Shown here piece after piece: positions 1 to 9,616 of a stretch of 11,457 nt of DNA. The notes under the pieces were generated by a model. The model was not told the origin of the DNA, searched no databases, and was given only the letters and a program-made list of their open reading frames with translations. The stretch lies in contig NW_003138345.1 of the NCBI RefSeq assembly GCF_000003605.2, positions 36,736-48,192 on the forward strand. Direction: 5' to 3'. This DNA comes from Saccoglossus kowalevskii. Taxonomy: Eukaryota > Hemichordata > Enteropneusta > Harrimaniidae. Within the stretch, counting starts at the first letter, position 1. Every line of letters starts with the position of its first letter. The position numbers and the translations under genes are program-made.

Positions 1-530
<530 letters not shown>

Positions 531-1479
531 TTAAAAATTGTAGCAGCGGAATCCGAAAATGTATCCAAGCTCTAGCATTCCGTTTTACCATGTTTCACAG
601 CCATACATGGTAATACCACTGGCAGTCTTTACGTTGTTTAGTTCGTTTTGACATAGATCGCCCCTAGAACCAAAATCGTCCTAAGTTATACACTTCCAGA
701 ACTAAAGAAATAGGCAAAGAAGGAAACCTTCGTCCGTCAAGATAAATAAATAAAATTTTTAAAAAATGTTCCCATCAATCATTACCATTCATATTCGCAA
801 CGAATGACAACAGATTCATTTCTAGTCGATCGATTAATCTTTAATTAACTTTGCTTATCTTTATCCTGTATGTTTTGGTGAAAATGTCACGAAATCCGAC
901 GAGGTAAAAACTCCTTAGCAGCGACCATTTTATTAATGCATTCCCAGACACCCATTCAAAACAAAACAAACAAAACTTTAAACAAATTTTGTGCACATGC
1001 GCAAAAGGGTAATACTGTGATAATACTACGATCGGAACAAGTAATCAGATTGCAAAGGGCATCGCAATGACGTGAATGCCAAAATTGGTATTTTTTTGCC
1101 TTATAACCATTGAAGCCAATTTAATCAGGGTTTATCGGGCATTCGCATTTACTACTATACTAGGTCATTAAATGAACGCGGGAAAAGTGTTATATGAGTT
1201 ATAAGGGTTACAAAGTGCGTTGTTCTATTGTACATGGACACGACCAACGGAATGTTTAAATATTTATGTTTAAATATTATCGTATATCTCGTTAGCTCTA
1301 TGGTGGTACTGTCGGTTTACAGATACATTTGAAATTTAAAGTTATATTACATGTAATTGAAATCGTATGTGTGTATCAGTAATCTAGTTCAACACAAACA
1401 ACAATTCAACGTAAAATTGTTGCGAAAAGGAATTCCGGCATCCTTACGAAAGTGTATTGACCCCATTATAAGTAATTCT
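531..1479. other. H3-H4 spacer, no gene
   Basis: This is AT-rich DNA between the H3 and H4 promoters. I see no credible coding region. The stretch from about 609 to 1015 has no clear counterpart in the second H3-H4 spacer and is bounded by an 8 bp direct repeat (GGTAATAC at 609-616 and 1008-1015). From about 1011 onward, patches align again with the second copy, for example GACACGACCAACGGA near 1238 and again near 9342. Confidence 0.7.
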
Positions 1480-1640
1480 ATTGGGAGAGATGGTCCCCAA
1501 ATATATCCAATCAGTAGTAAGAACGGAGTAACGCGTGAAACCTAACAAAGGTCGTCGGAATAGGCGATACAGACACCTTACTTCGCGGTTCCAAGGCCGA
1601 ATATCATGTTTTCGTTGACGTTCGCAACAAGTGTATAAAA
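1480..1640 (+). promoter_or_regulatory. H4 copy 1 promoter
   Basis: The TATA box TATAAAA is at 1634-1640, about 55 bases before the ATG. A CCAATCAG motif starts at 1507 and a reverse CCAAT lies at 1480-1484. A GATGGTCC motif near 1489 is reminiscent of the GGTCC core of H4-specific elements, which is a suggestion only. TGACGTTC at 1616-1623, an ATF/CREB-like half site, also occurs in the H2B leader at 3922-3929. The block from the GGTTCCAAGGCCG motif to TATA is almost identical upstream of the second H4, which supports function. Confidence 0.7.
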
Positions 1641-1659
1641 CTGGGGAAACTCAGCGTAA

Positions 1660-2007
<348 letters not shown>

Positions 2008-2045
2008 ACTTACCATATACAAAACGTAAATAAACCAAACCAAAC

Positions 2046-2091
2046 GGCCCTTATCAGGGCCACCACATCCTCCAAAAAGAGAACTACCGTA
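2046..2091 (+). terminator. H4 copy 1 histone 3' stem-loop and downstream element
   Basis: GGCCCT-TATC-AGGGCC at 2046-2061 forms a perfect 6 bp stem with a 4-base loop, followed by ACCACA, where cleavage is expected. The purine-rich downstream element CCAAAAAGAGAACTACCGT follows at 2072-2090 and would pair with U7 snRNA. The loop UAUC differs from the usual UUUC at position 2 but keeps U at loop positions 1 and 3. SLBP binding and U7-dependent cleavage are established for this class of element. Confidence 0.93.
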
Positions 2092-3159
2092 AAATGTGTG
2101 GGTGCGTATAGTGTGTTTGCGTAGTGGAAGTACGTTATCTGTTGGCGTTGTTTTAGAGAGCCGCTTAGTTTTAGACCCTGGTTTTAGATATGTTTTATGA
2201 TCAGTGAACAACCACCATCACCAAAGAACACAATTGTTTCATACACGTGCTACAAAATTGGTGTTTTCTCAGATATAATTTTGGTGAATATTTTTGTCAT
2301 TTTTGGTAAAAAGTGATATTTTTGACTTGTTGAAAACCGCAAATCTGATTGCTTTTATATTACGTATATAGGTACTACATGTTGACCTCTTTCAAATTTG
2401 TTAATTTCGTGGTGATATCTTCAATTATCTAATTTTGATGATTATTTTTGGTGAAAAGTGATATTTTTGAACTCTTGTTGAAAACAGTGAGTCCTGTTGC
2501 TTTGATACTATACATATTGTTCATTTTCTAATGATATCTTCTGTTCTTTAATTGCAATGTGCATTGCTAACAGCGGAGCTATCTCAGCCGACAGGCTGCT
2601 TGTTTGTCTCTGTCCCTGGACATCACGTTCAGCTAAAACATAAACAAAATTCCCATTTGCATTAAACTGTTAAATGTGTTTTGCAGTATGTGTGTATAAG
2701 AATTTTTAGAAGTTTATGTTGAAGGTTGTTTTAGCTTATTTTGTATGTGTTATTTTGCACTTTACACTAGCTCTGTATTATGTACATGCCAAATATCCCA
2801 TCCTATCCTTTACTAATGATTGTGTACAGAACGGTGTTGGTTGGTTCAGTTTGTTATTTCGGGGTGTGTTATCTGTAACTAGCTAACTTGGCAGTGAATG
2901 ACTTGGATTATTAAGGAAGGTAAACCTATATTTATGTACCTGATAGTAGTATTTGCCATAGCAGTATTACAGTTGCAATACACTTTATGCAGCTCTCATG
3001 TTAGAAACGCCACCGAAACGGCGAGACTTCTCCTTACTGTACACAATTTTCCGTCGCAGCATGGTGAATTTACAAAGTGGAAATACAAAGTCAACTACAA
3101 CAAACAATAACTGCATGTTCATTGGCAATAAGCTTACACATTCACAGTTTCACACAATT
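2092..3159. other. H4-H2A convergent spacer, no gene
   Basis: This AT-rich spacer lies between the 3' ends of two convergent genes. It contains a degenerate two-copy tandem repeat (2299-2560) and a small hairpin, CAGCC-GACA-GGCTG, at 2585-2598. Open frames of up to 124 codons are present here, but the longest runs into the antisense of H2A, and none shows recognisable domains. I see no tRNA, 5S rRNA or snRNA signature. Confidence 0.7.
2299..2560. repeat. Two-copy degenerate tandem repeat, period about 145 bp
   Basis: The block starting ATTTTTGGTAAAAAGTGATA at 2299 recurs as ATTTTTGGTGAAAAGTGATA at 2444. Order is conserved downstream: TTGTTGAAAAC, then TTGCTTT, then TGATATCTTC followed by a T/A-rich end. 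Small indels separate the copies. Confidence 0.75.
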
Positions 3160-3205
3160 TACGGTAGTTCTTATTTTGGAGGATGTGGTGGCCCTGAAAA
3201 GGGCC
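3160..3205 (-). terminator. H2A histone 3' stem-loop and downstream element
   Basis: On the minus strand GGCCCT-TTTC-AGGGCC (3205 down to 3190) has the canonical loop. It is followed by CCACATCC and the downstream element CCAAAATAAGAACTACCGT (about 3179 down to 3161). The element differs from the H4 and H3 versions by having AAAATAAG instead of AAAAAGAG. Confidence 0.93.
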
Positions 3206-3216
3206 GTTTGGTTTGT

Positions 3217-3233
3217 GTATGCTATAGACATAC
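3217..3233 (-). promoter_or_regulatory. Extra 3'UTR hairpin of H2A
   Basis: Just after the H2A stop codon the minus strand reads GTATGTCTATAGCATAC, which folds as five Watson-Crick pairs plus one U-G closing a 5-base loop. Similar hairpins occur at the same place in H2B and H3. The function is unknown. Confidence 0.5.
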
Positions 3234-3236
3234 TGT

Positions 3237-3614
3237 TTACTTGGTTTTGGCGTGGGTTTTCTTGGGCAGAAGTACAGCCTGGATGTTAGGCAGCACACCA
3301 CCTTGGGCGATGGTTACACCGGACATAAGTTTGTTCAATTCCTCGTCGTTACGGACAGCCAACTGCAAGTGACGGGGGATGATCCTTGACTTCTTGTTGT
3401 CACGGGCGGCATTACCGGCCAATTCAAGGATTTCAGCTGCTAAGTACTCGAGTACGGCAGCCAAATAGACTGGAGCACCGGCGCCGACGCGCTCGGCGTA
3501 ATTACCCTTTCTGAGGAAACGATGTACACGACCTACTGGAAACTGCAGACCAGCACGGCTGGAACGAGTCTTGGACTTGCCCTTTGCTTTTCCTCCTTTA
3601 CCACGACCAGACAT
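3237..3614 (-). CDS. H2A: Histone H2A, intact
   Basis: This is a 125-residue canonical H2A. In order it shows the tail [20 protein letters not shown], the [12 protein letters not shown] alpha-1 entry, the fold with acidic-patch residues E56, E61, E64, D90, E91 and E92, and LLPKKT containing the K118/K119 ubiquitination site. The C-terminal tail is short, HAKTK. It lacks the SQ(E/D)Phi end of H2A.X and the features of H2A.Z, so it is the replication-dependent form. H2A dimerises with H2B, which is transcribed divergently 318 bases away. The start is fixed by the invariant MSGRGKGG. Residues 97-99 read MSG, where many animals have LGK or LSG. The gene has a stem-loop 31 bases past the stop. Confidence 0.99.
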   Translation of the reverse strand: MSGRGKGGKAKGKSKTRSSRAGLQFPVGRVHRFLRKGNYAERVGAGAPVYLAAVLEYLAAEILELAGNAARDNKKSRIIPRHLQLAVRNDEELNKLMSGVTIAQGGVLPNIQAVLLPKKTHAKTK

Positions 3615-3932
3615 ATTGAATTATCACTTTAGCTCGTCAAGAACACTATAGCTATTTGGCGGTTTACTACCAGTATTTATACCTCCCGCTCGGATTCTGG
3701 TCGTATAGTACCTCCACCAATCAAAATACGGCAAAGTACGACCTTGGTTGTATGTAGTCAAGGGTCAATAGTAGATACACAATGTAATTTAAATACTTAA
3801 ATTTATGCTTTCTCTTGCGTTCGTTATGTTTCCCGCCTTGCTTGTCGAATCCTTCATTTGCATTTCATTCACTATATATAATGGGACTTTTGACAGTTAC
3901 TGTCATTCTGAACATTATTTCTGACGTTCAAC
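3615..3932. promoter_or_regulatory. Divergent H2A/H2B promoter
   Basis: This 318 bp region serves both genes. For H2A (minus) a TATA box, GGTATAAATA, lies at 3674-3683, about 60 bases before the ATG and identical to the H3 TATA boxes. For H2B (plus) there is an octamer ATTTGCAT at 3856-3863, a TATATATA box at 3873-3880, and a CATTCT cap-like site at 3904, about 30 bases after TATA. CCAATCA begins at 3717. The octamer is the classic H2B S-phase element bound by Oct1 in vertebrates. A perfect inverted repeat, TGACAG-TTA-CTGTCA, lies at 3891-3905, at the predicted start site. Confidence 0.85.
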
Positions 3933-4307
3933 ATGCCTCCCAAAGCAAGCGGTAAAGCAGCAAAGAAAGGCGGTAAGGCTAAGGCCGCCGCTCGTGGTGG
4001 GGACAAGAAGAAGAGAAGGAGGGGAAGGAAAGAATCCTACGGTATCTACATCTACAAAGTGTTGAAGCAAGTTCACCCAGACACCGGTGTCTCTTCCAAA
4101 GCTATGTCAATCATGAACAGCTTCGTCAACGATATCTTCGAGCGTATCGCATCAGAAGCTTCCCGTTTGGCTCACTACAACAAGCGTAGAACCATCACAA
4201 GCAGAGAGATACAGACCGCCGTCCGTCTCTTGTTGCCCGGTGAGCTCGCCAAGCACGCCGTCAGTGAAGGCACCAAAGCCGTCACCAAGTACACCAGCTC
4301 CAAGTAA
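3933..4307 (+). CDS. H2B: Histone H2B, intact
   Basis: This is a 124-residue canonical H2B. A basic N-terminal tail ([20 protein letters not shown], then the KKKRRRGRK basic stretch around residues 25-33) leads into [19 protein letters not shown], then the fold, and ends in the alpha-C helix AVTKYTSSK, whose lysine 119 matches the human K120 ubiquitination site. It pairs with H2A at 3237-3614, with which it shares a divergent promoter. Residues 84-87 read KRRT where most animal H2Bs have KRST, so the serine equivalent to human S87 is arginine. The start is supported by MPPK and by a TATA-cap-leader arrangement. It is intronless and followed by a stem-loop 30 bases after the stop. Confidence 0.99.
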   Translation: MPPKASGKAAKKGGKAKAAARGGDKKKRRRGRKESYGIYIYKVLKQVHPDTGVSSKAMSIMNSFVNDIFERIASEASRLAHYNKRRTITSREIQTAVRLLLPGELAKHAVSEGTKAVTKYTSSK

Positions 4308-4310
4308 ATC

Positions 4311-4325
4311 GTATGCCTAGCGTAC
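4311..4325 (+). promoter_or_regulatory. Extra 3'UTR hairpin of H2B
   Basis: GTATGC-CTA-GCGTAC lies three bases after the H2B stop. It makes a 6 bp stem with one U-G pair and a 3-base loop, upstream of the canonical stem-loop. It matches the H3 hairpin at 8371-8385 at 13 of 15 bases. Confidence 0.5.
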
Positions 4326-4336
4326 ACAAACCAAAC

Positions 4337-4381
4337 GGCCCTTTTCAGGGCCACCATATCCTCCAAAAAAAGAACTACCGT
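4337..4381 (+). terminator. H2B histone 3' stem-loop and downstream element
   Basis: GGCCCT-TTTC-AGGGCC at 4337-4352 has the canonical stem and loop and is followed by ACCATATCC. The downstream element CCAAAAAAAGAACTACCGT is at 4363-4381, with a longer A run than in the other genes. Together these direct SLBP/U7-type 3' cleavage. Confidence 0.93.
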
Positions 4382-6421
4382 AACGCTTTCTACTGTACTT
4401 TATTCACCATTCTTTTCACAGTAAATATTACGAGTACATAGTTTATAGTAATTATGTCCCATACACGTAGAATTACTACTCAGTAGAGCATTGGTGCATT
4501 CCTTCAGGCTATAGTGAATGATTTGAATTTTATTGAAATCGAAATATCCGTTGAGTCTCGGTATGCAAGCACGCCACCAACGGCAAAGTCATGCCGCGCT
4601 TTCAGAAGACAAATTGTAGAACCGATCACAATAAAAGCAGAATGAGCTCAAATAAAATTGCAGTATATGAAAATACTGGTAGAAATTAAACACACTGCCA
4701 AGAAAGCATGTTTTACAAATAATGAAAAAGAAAATATTAAAAACAATACAATCTGACACAATACAAAATGAAAATCGCACTTTCTACGATTCGCAATATC
4801 TCAATTGATCCAGTAGAGCGTTAAAAAGATCTACTAGCATGTAGCTGTTTTGTGCATGAAATATACGTTAATGGTGTGTAAAACGTATATATTATATTGT
4901 TTTGGCAACAATAATGGCTTCTTCATATAACATGGTGTATTCGCTGCAAATGATTTGCATGAATTAAAAACGCTGTTCCGTTCGATCATATTCCCTCTAT
5001 TCCAGTGAAATAATCAAACTGGCACGTATATTTCCTGCGCATGCGTAAGTGTATTTCATCGAACGAACACGATTCAAGGTGTGTGCTGTGAATATAACAT
5101 TTAAGTTTACTCCAACATTCCATATCAAACAATAATATAACATTAAAATTATGTTATCGCCCAAATTGCATCTCTTAATATATTGTACATAAACTACTAA
5201 AAGTTTCTTGTACGTTTATAAAATAAAACACTGGGATTTCGTTTAAAGTTGGAACATTAATACGAAACTGGACGAGCGGACGAAAACATAGAGATCCTCG
5301 ATCGACTGAAGCTTGAATACCAAACCTTGAAAATGAACCTCTTCTCACCCAATTTTGTTTTAACGGAACAAACACTAAGATTACTATTCTACTTCAAGTA
5401 ATGACAATTCTGACTCAATCGTACCATTTGTGAATTCAGGCTATTCTGTGTCTGTACGTGTTTCAAAATAAATTCTTGAATTAAATTAACTCAAAAATGA
5501 CAAAACCGAAAGCATTGCCTACAAAACAATAGTTACTGTATTTCATTTGAACGTAATTTACATTCACGAAGACGCTATCAATGAATTGCCCTTAGTAACG
5601 TATTTTATTGTGTTACTTGTTTTAGCGGGAAAAAGACAATAGAACGTCACTGTCCGTAGAAATTGTAATTTTGTCACAGTTGTACTATACAAGCTGTTTG
5701 CATTGTTTTATTTTTTTTTAAAACTTGTGAATGTGGTAGCGTGTGTTTCTGTGGAATGAATGAACTGAATTTCTTGACAATGACTATGACTTGAATAGAA
5801 AACTGAGAAAACAATAATAATTACCAAGGCTGTTTCGTAGGTTGAGGGCATACTTCACACCTCGGAGCGAAACAGTGTCTAATTTTGTTTGTCAAAATAA
5901 TAGACAAATCCACGTAAACTTTCAATGGGGATTGTCCCGTTGGAATCATTCGAAGAACAGTCTCTGTTCCAGGGAGGGGATAAGAATGGTTTAGAATTGC
6001 ATGAACTTAACAATTTCTGGCTAATAATGAAAAATTGCTACAAAGTACCAAACCTACTATGCTTATATCGAGACAATTTCTCTTACGGTGCACATATGTA
6101 CCTCCATGGACTGACTGTAGTAACCAAACTAAACCCATTTATCAAGTGTCTACTCTATGAGGTCCCCTGCATTATTCTGTGATCCTACAGTTATATTACC
6201 TAATATTAATTTAACACAATGACACCATTACACTTCACGTTCGTGTTCCAGCAAATTTATACACTTTGGTGAAAACCACCTGTCTATGGTTGAAACGTTG
6301 GGCAATAAAGATAGTCTATAACTGTAAACATAACTTGATTTACTGTCCACTACAAAACCCATTGAACAAATGTTTGTGTATCGTGACCTTTCGTGGACGA
6401 AATCTCCACACATTGACATGT
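4382..6421. other. H2B-H3 spacer, left part, no gene
   Basis: This is about 2 kb of AT-rich DNA. Open frames of up to 85 codons (for example 5925-6182) show no histone, transposase or other recognisable motif and look like chance. No lysine/alanine/proline-rich H1-like frame is present. Minor items are an NRF1-like TGCGCATGCG at 5036-5045, and an inverted repeat CTGTTTCG/CGAAACAG with arms at 5830-5837 and 5868-5875. Confidence 0.7.
5830..5875. repeat. Short inverted repeat (8 bp arms)
   Basis: CTGTTTCG at 5830-5837 and CGAAACAG at 5868-5875 are perfect inverted arms around 30 bases, with imperfect further pairing (GGTTGAG against CTCGG). This could be a remnant of a small transposable element or a structured RNA. 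I cannot match it to a tRNA or a known SINE head. Confidence 0.4.
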
Positions 6422-6435
6422 AATCACGCTAATTA
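6422..6435. repeat. Left target-site duplication
   Basis: AATCACGCTAATTA is repeated exactly at 7332-7345, immediately after an A-rich tail. This is the expected left flank of a retroposed insertion. Confidence 0.65.
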
Positions 6436-7331
6436 AAACGTACTTTGTTTCGTTCAAGACATTTTTTTCAATACATTTCTTTTCTTTGACAATCTTTCTA
6501 AAATAACCAAGAGAAGGCGTTACATTTGTAAAGCGGTATATATATAAAACATATTTACCTATTAAAATAAGATGATTTAATAGTGTACATTTTTGGGGGA
6601 ATCCAAAGAGAATACGTTCACAGCTTAGAATAGTTTTGAATTGAATAGTTTTGAAATAAGTTGCTTTATATTTAGACCTTTTTCAACTAATAACTTATAA
6701 CAATCTCAACAACTGTATCATTTATTTTTTTAGTTAAATTCGCATTGATATTTCCAGCAACGTGACTAATTTGGACTTCCAATAAGCTGGAATTGCGTGC
6801 AGAATACCATTAAAAGTTACAAAATCTGTCTATTGTGTATTTCTCTATAAATTGTTCATATGACATAAAATTACCATCCGTATTTAATAAATGTTGTATG
6901 CACTTAACCCCATTATTTAGTCCAGTGTAAATAACACACTGTTTTTCCACCAATTAAATTATTCCACAGTCAGTATTTCTGATTTGACTTCATTTGAATT
7001 ACCGGGTGGGTCAGGACAGAATAGTTCATACCAAAAACTTAAAATTTCAGAATAAAAAGCTGGTAAAGAAAAAGCATTTTGTCATTTTTTAGTGGAAGTT
7101 AGGCTCTACACTTTTCTTAACGTCATGACCTATATAAATTCCCAAGTAACGGATTGGTTTTGGGGTTGGGGCTATTACATCTATCGTTTGCCAACGGGTG
7201 CGTTGGCACCCTTGTTGGAATGATCATCCCCTATACTAAGCTATTTTTGTAATGTTGTGTATGTCATGTCTGTGTTGTTTTTACTGTTATGTGAACCATT
7301 GTCATTGTTATTAGAAAATAAAATTTAAAAA
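6436..7331 (+). mobile_element. Probable non-LTR retrotransposon or SINE-like insertion, about 0.9 kb
   Basis: The segment is bounded by an exact 14 bp direct repeat. At its right end it has AATAAA (7317-7322) followed by a run of seven A's (7327-7333), of which the last two overlap the right duplication. This arrangement is diagnostic of target-primed reverse transcription, with the element on the plus strand. The last 200 bases are less AT-rich and contain a strong hairpin, GCCAACG-GGTG-CGTTGGC (7190-7207), typical of a conserved element 3' end. No reverse transcriptase or endonuclease frame is visible, so the insert would be a 5'-truncated LINE tail or a non-autonomous element. The family cannot be named from sequence alone. 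It explains part of the unusually long H2B-H3 spacer. Confidence 0.55.
7190..7207. repeat. Hairpin near the 3' end of the inserted element
   Basis: GCCAACG-GGTG-CGTTGGC is a perfect 7 bp stem with a 4-base loop, lying about 110 bases before the AATAAA. Such 3' hairpins can be recognised by LINE reverse transcriptases. That role here is inference. Confidence 0.5.
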
Positions 7332-7345
7332 AATCACGCTAATTA
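7332..7345. repeat. Right target-site duplication
   Basis: This is an exact second copy of the 14-mer at 6422-6435, abutting the A-rich tail. Confidence 0.65.
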
Positions 7346-8314
7346 TTTAATCTACTATAGTACCTATAATATTCATGGTCACACATTTGGGTTTACGCAG
7401 TGAACTAAAAAAGGAAGAAAAACAATTGTCCTGGAACTTTATAGGAGCAAGACTCTATTTAACCTTACATAGGGGACCAAGTGAATTCGCCATTCCAGTC
7501 ACATGACAATGACATGATAGTTATTCAATTACACCATTCAAATATATCGATGCTATTCATACACCCATGCCTTTTTTTTCGCTGGAGGGTTAATCGTGTG
7601 AAGTCATTTTCCAGCTAACATTGAATATACCACTACAGTTTGTTTTGTCTTGAAAACTGTTAAAATGTTGAGATTAGGCAATTTTAAAACAATGCGTACA
7701 AAAACTGCGTACGAATGAAAAAAATTGTCCATATTTATTGACAAATGCAAACCACGGGGAGTTGCAACAACATGAATTTGTCCTTGTAGTCTTTTTCATA
7801 CAGTCCTCCCCGATGTTAGTGCTCAGGCAACCAATAAATTAGTTGAATGAGGGTTATGTAACTAGAGTAAGAGTCATGTTACATAACAGCGTGTGGAGCA
7901 GAAAGAGCAAGATAAATATTTTTGTTCCTGAAAATTCAATTAAGTTATTTAACTCCTCCAGTTCTAACAACGGATATGTGCAAGTTGTGGCAAAATAACA
8001 AATCTTACCACATACACGTATTAAATTCAAATATGATTTATTATAAAACAAACGCGTTGTTTTACGGACAATATAATATCCGTGCAATGAACGAGAACAG
8101 TGGAGTTTTCTAACACGTATATTGTTTTGGTAACTGCATATGTGTGTTTGTGTTTTCATCGAACGAGTACTGTTGAGCTGTCATGTGTGAGCCGCGACTT
8201 AAAAATTGCTCGTTTAAAGTCACAGCAAGTAACGTAGGTCATAAACGTGCATTATAAGGCAACTTGGCAATATTATAGTTTACCAAAACACATACACAAC
8301 AACACATATTGGTA
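7346..8314. other. H2B-H3 spacer, right part, no gene
   Basis: AT-rich sequence with no supported gene. Overlapping open frames on both strands around 7854-8159 are mutually exclusive shadows without recognisable domains. A short block, ACGTATATTGTTTTGGTAAC (8115-8134), and TTTCATCGAACGA (8154-8166) resemble sequences near 4883-4909 and 5054-5066 in the same spacer. Confidence 0.65.
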
Positions 8315-8359
8315 ACGGTAGTTCTCTTTTTGGAGGATGTGGTGGCCCTAAAAAGGGCC
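8315..8359 (-). terminator. H3 copy 2 histone 3' stem-loop and downstream element
   Basis: On the minus strand the stem-loop reads GGCCCT-TTTT-AGGGCC (8359 down to 8344), with a UUUU loop instead of UUUC. It is followed by ACCACATCC and the downstream element CCAAAAAGAGAACTACCGT (8333 down to 8315). The stem is perfect and the position is 29 bases past the H3 stop. Confidence 0.92.
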
Positions 8360-8370
8360 GTTTGGTTTGT

Positions 8371-8385
8371 GTATGCTTGGCATAC
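8371..8385 (-). promoter_or_regulatory. Extra 3'UTR hairpin of H3
   Basis: The minus strand reads GTATGC-CAA-GCATAC, a perfect 6 bp stem with a 3-base loop, three bases after the H3 stop and upstream of the canonical stem-loop. Equivalent hairpins are found in H2B and H2A. Confidence 0.5.
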
Positions 8386-8388
8386 GAT

Positions 8389-8969
<581 letters not shown>

Positions 8970-9616
8970 TTAAAACTCATAGCAGCAGAATCCGAAAATG
9001 TACTCAAGCTCGACCAGTTCGTCGTAATACATGATAACACTACGATCAGAGTGAGTGATCAGAGCCCGCAAGGCAGCACACAGACTGTCACATACATTTA
9101 TGATTTTTTTCCGGAAACCTCGTAGAACTTGATGTTTTTTCAAAAAGTTAGCAAAATAGTATGTAGTGCATGGAACTATAAACCAAAGAAGGATTACATA
9201 TTGTTGTGGTAGTTGTATCAGATTTCGGTCACTCAGATTTACCCTGCCATTTACTGATGACCGCGAAACAATAGGGTATTACATGCAAATTTGTAGAAAG
9301 CGCGGGTTATCCACCAAGGTTACAATGTATGCGTTGTTCAGACACGACCAACGGACTTCACCGCTTGCCATCATCGTCAATCCATGATCAATCTGTTTTT
9401 AACTTTATAATGGAACTGTCTGTTTACATATGCATGTGAAATCTTAAATAGGTTTTACAAATAAATGTTTCTATAAAAATATAAGTTTTTTAGGTTAGGT
9501 GTGTAACATTAACAGTAACCAAGATCGTTCAACCCAAAGCAACAATTCAACATTAACTTCGCGGGAAAGGCTGCGTTATGAAAGTGTATCGACCCCATTA
9601 TAAGTAATTCTATTGG
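8970..9616. other. Second H3-H4 spacer, no gene
   Basis: This spacer is about 300 bp shorter than its counterpart at 362-1695. It aligns with it only in patches and lacks most of the segment at 609-1007. A 73-codon open frame at 9166-9387 is not conserved in the other copy and shows no domain, so I treat it as chance. Confidence 0.7.

Noticed and set aside
617-1007. hAT-like transposon with an 8 bp target duplication
   Set aside because: The ends (CACTGGCAG and GCGCAAAAG) are not inverted repeats of each other, and no transposase is present.
1357-1545. 62-codon frame upstream of H4
   Set aside because: It runs through the H4 promoter elements, and the homologous region in the second unit does not preserve it.
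2898-3110. 70-codon frame with a hydrophobic N-terminal stretch resembling a signal peptide
   Set aside because: It lies in the convergent spacer, overlaps other frames, has no homologous domain I recognise and no promoter or poly(A) context.
5925-6182. 85-codon frame in the long spacer
   Set aside because: No motif, no promoter evidence and a length expected by chance in nearly 4 kb of non-coding sequence.
7854-8159. 101-codon minus-strand frame overlapping a plus-strand frame
   Set aside because: Both are mutually exclusive chance frames with AT-driven composition and no domain.
4382-8314. A hidden H1, 5S rRNA or tRNA gene in the long spacer
   Set aside because: No lysine-rich frame, no 5S sequence and no box A/box B pair could be seen on either strand.
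9166-9387. 73-codon frame in the second H3-H4 spacer
   Set aside because: It is not conserved in the homologous first spacer.
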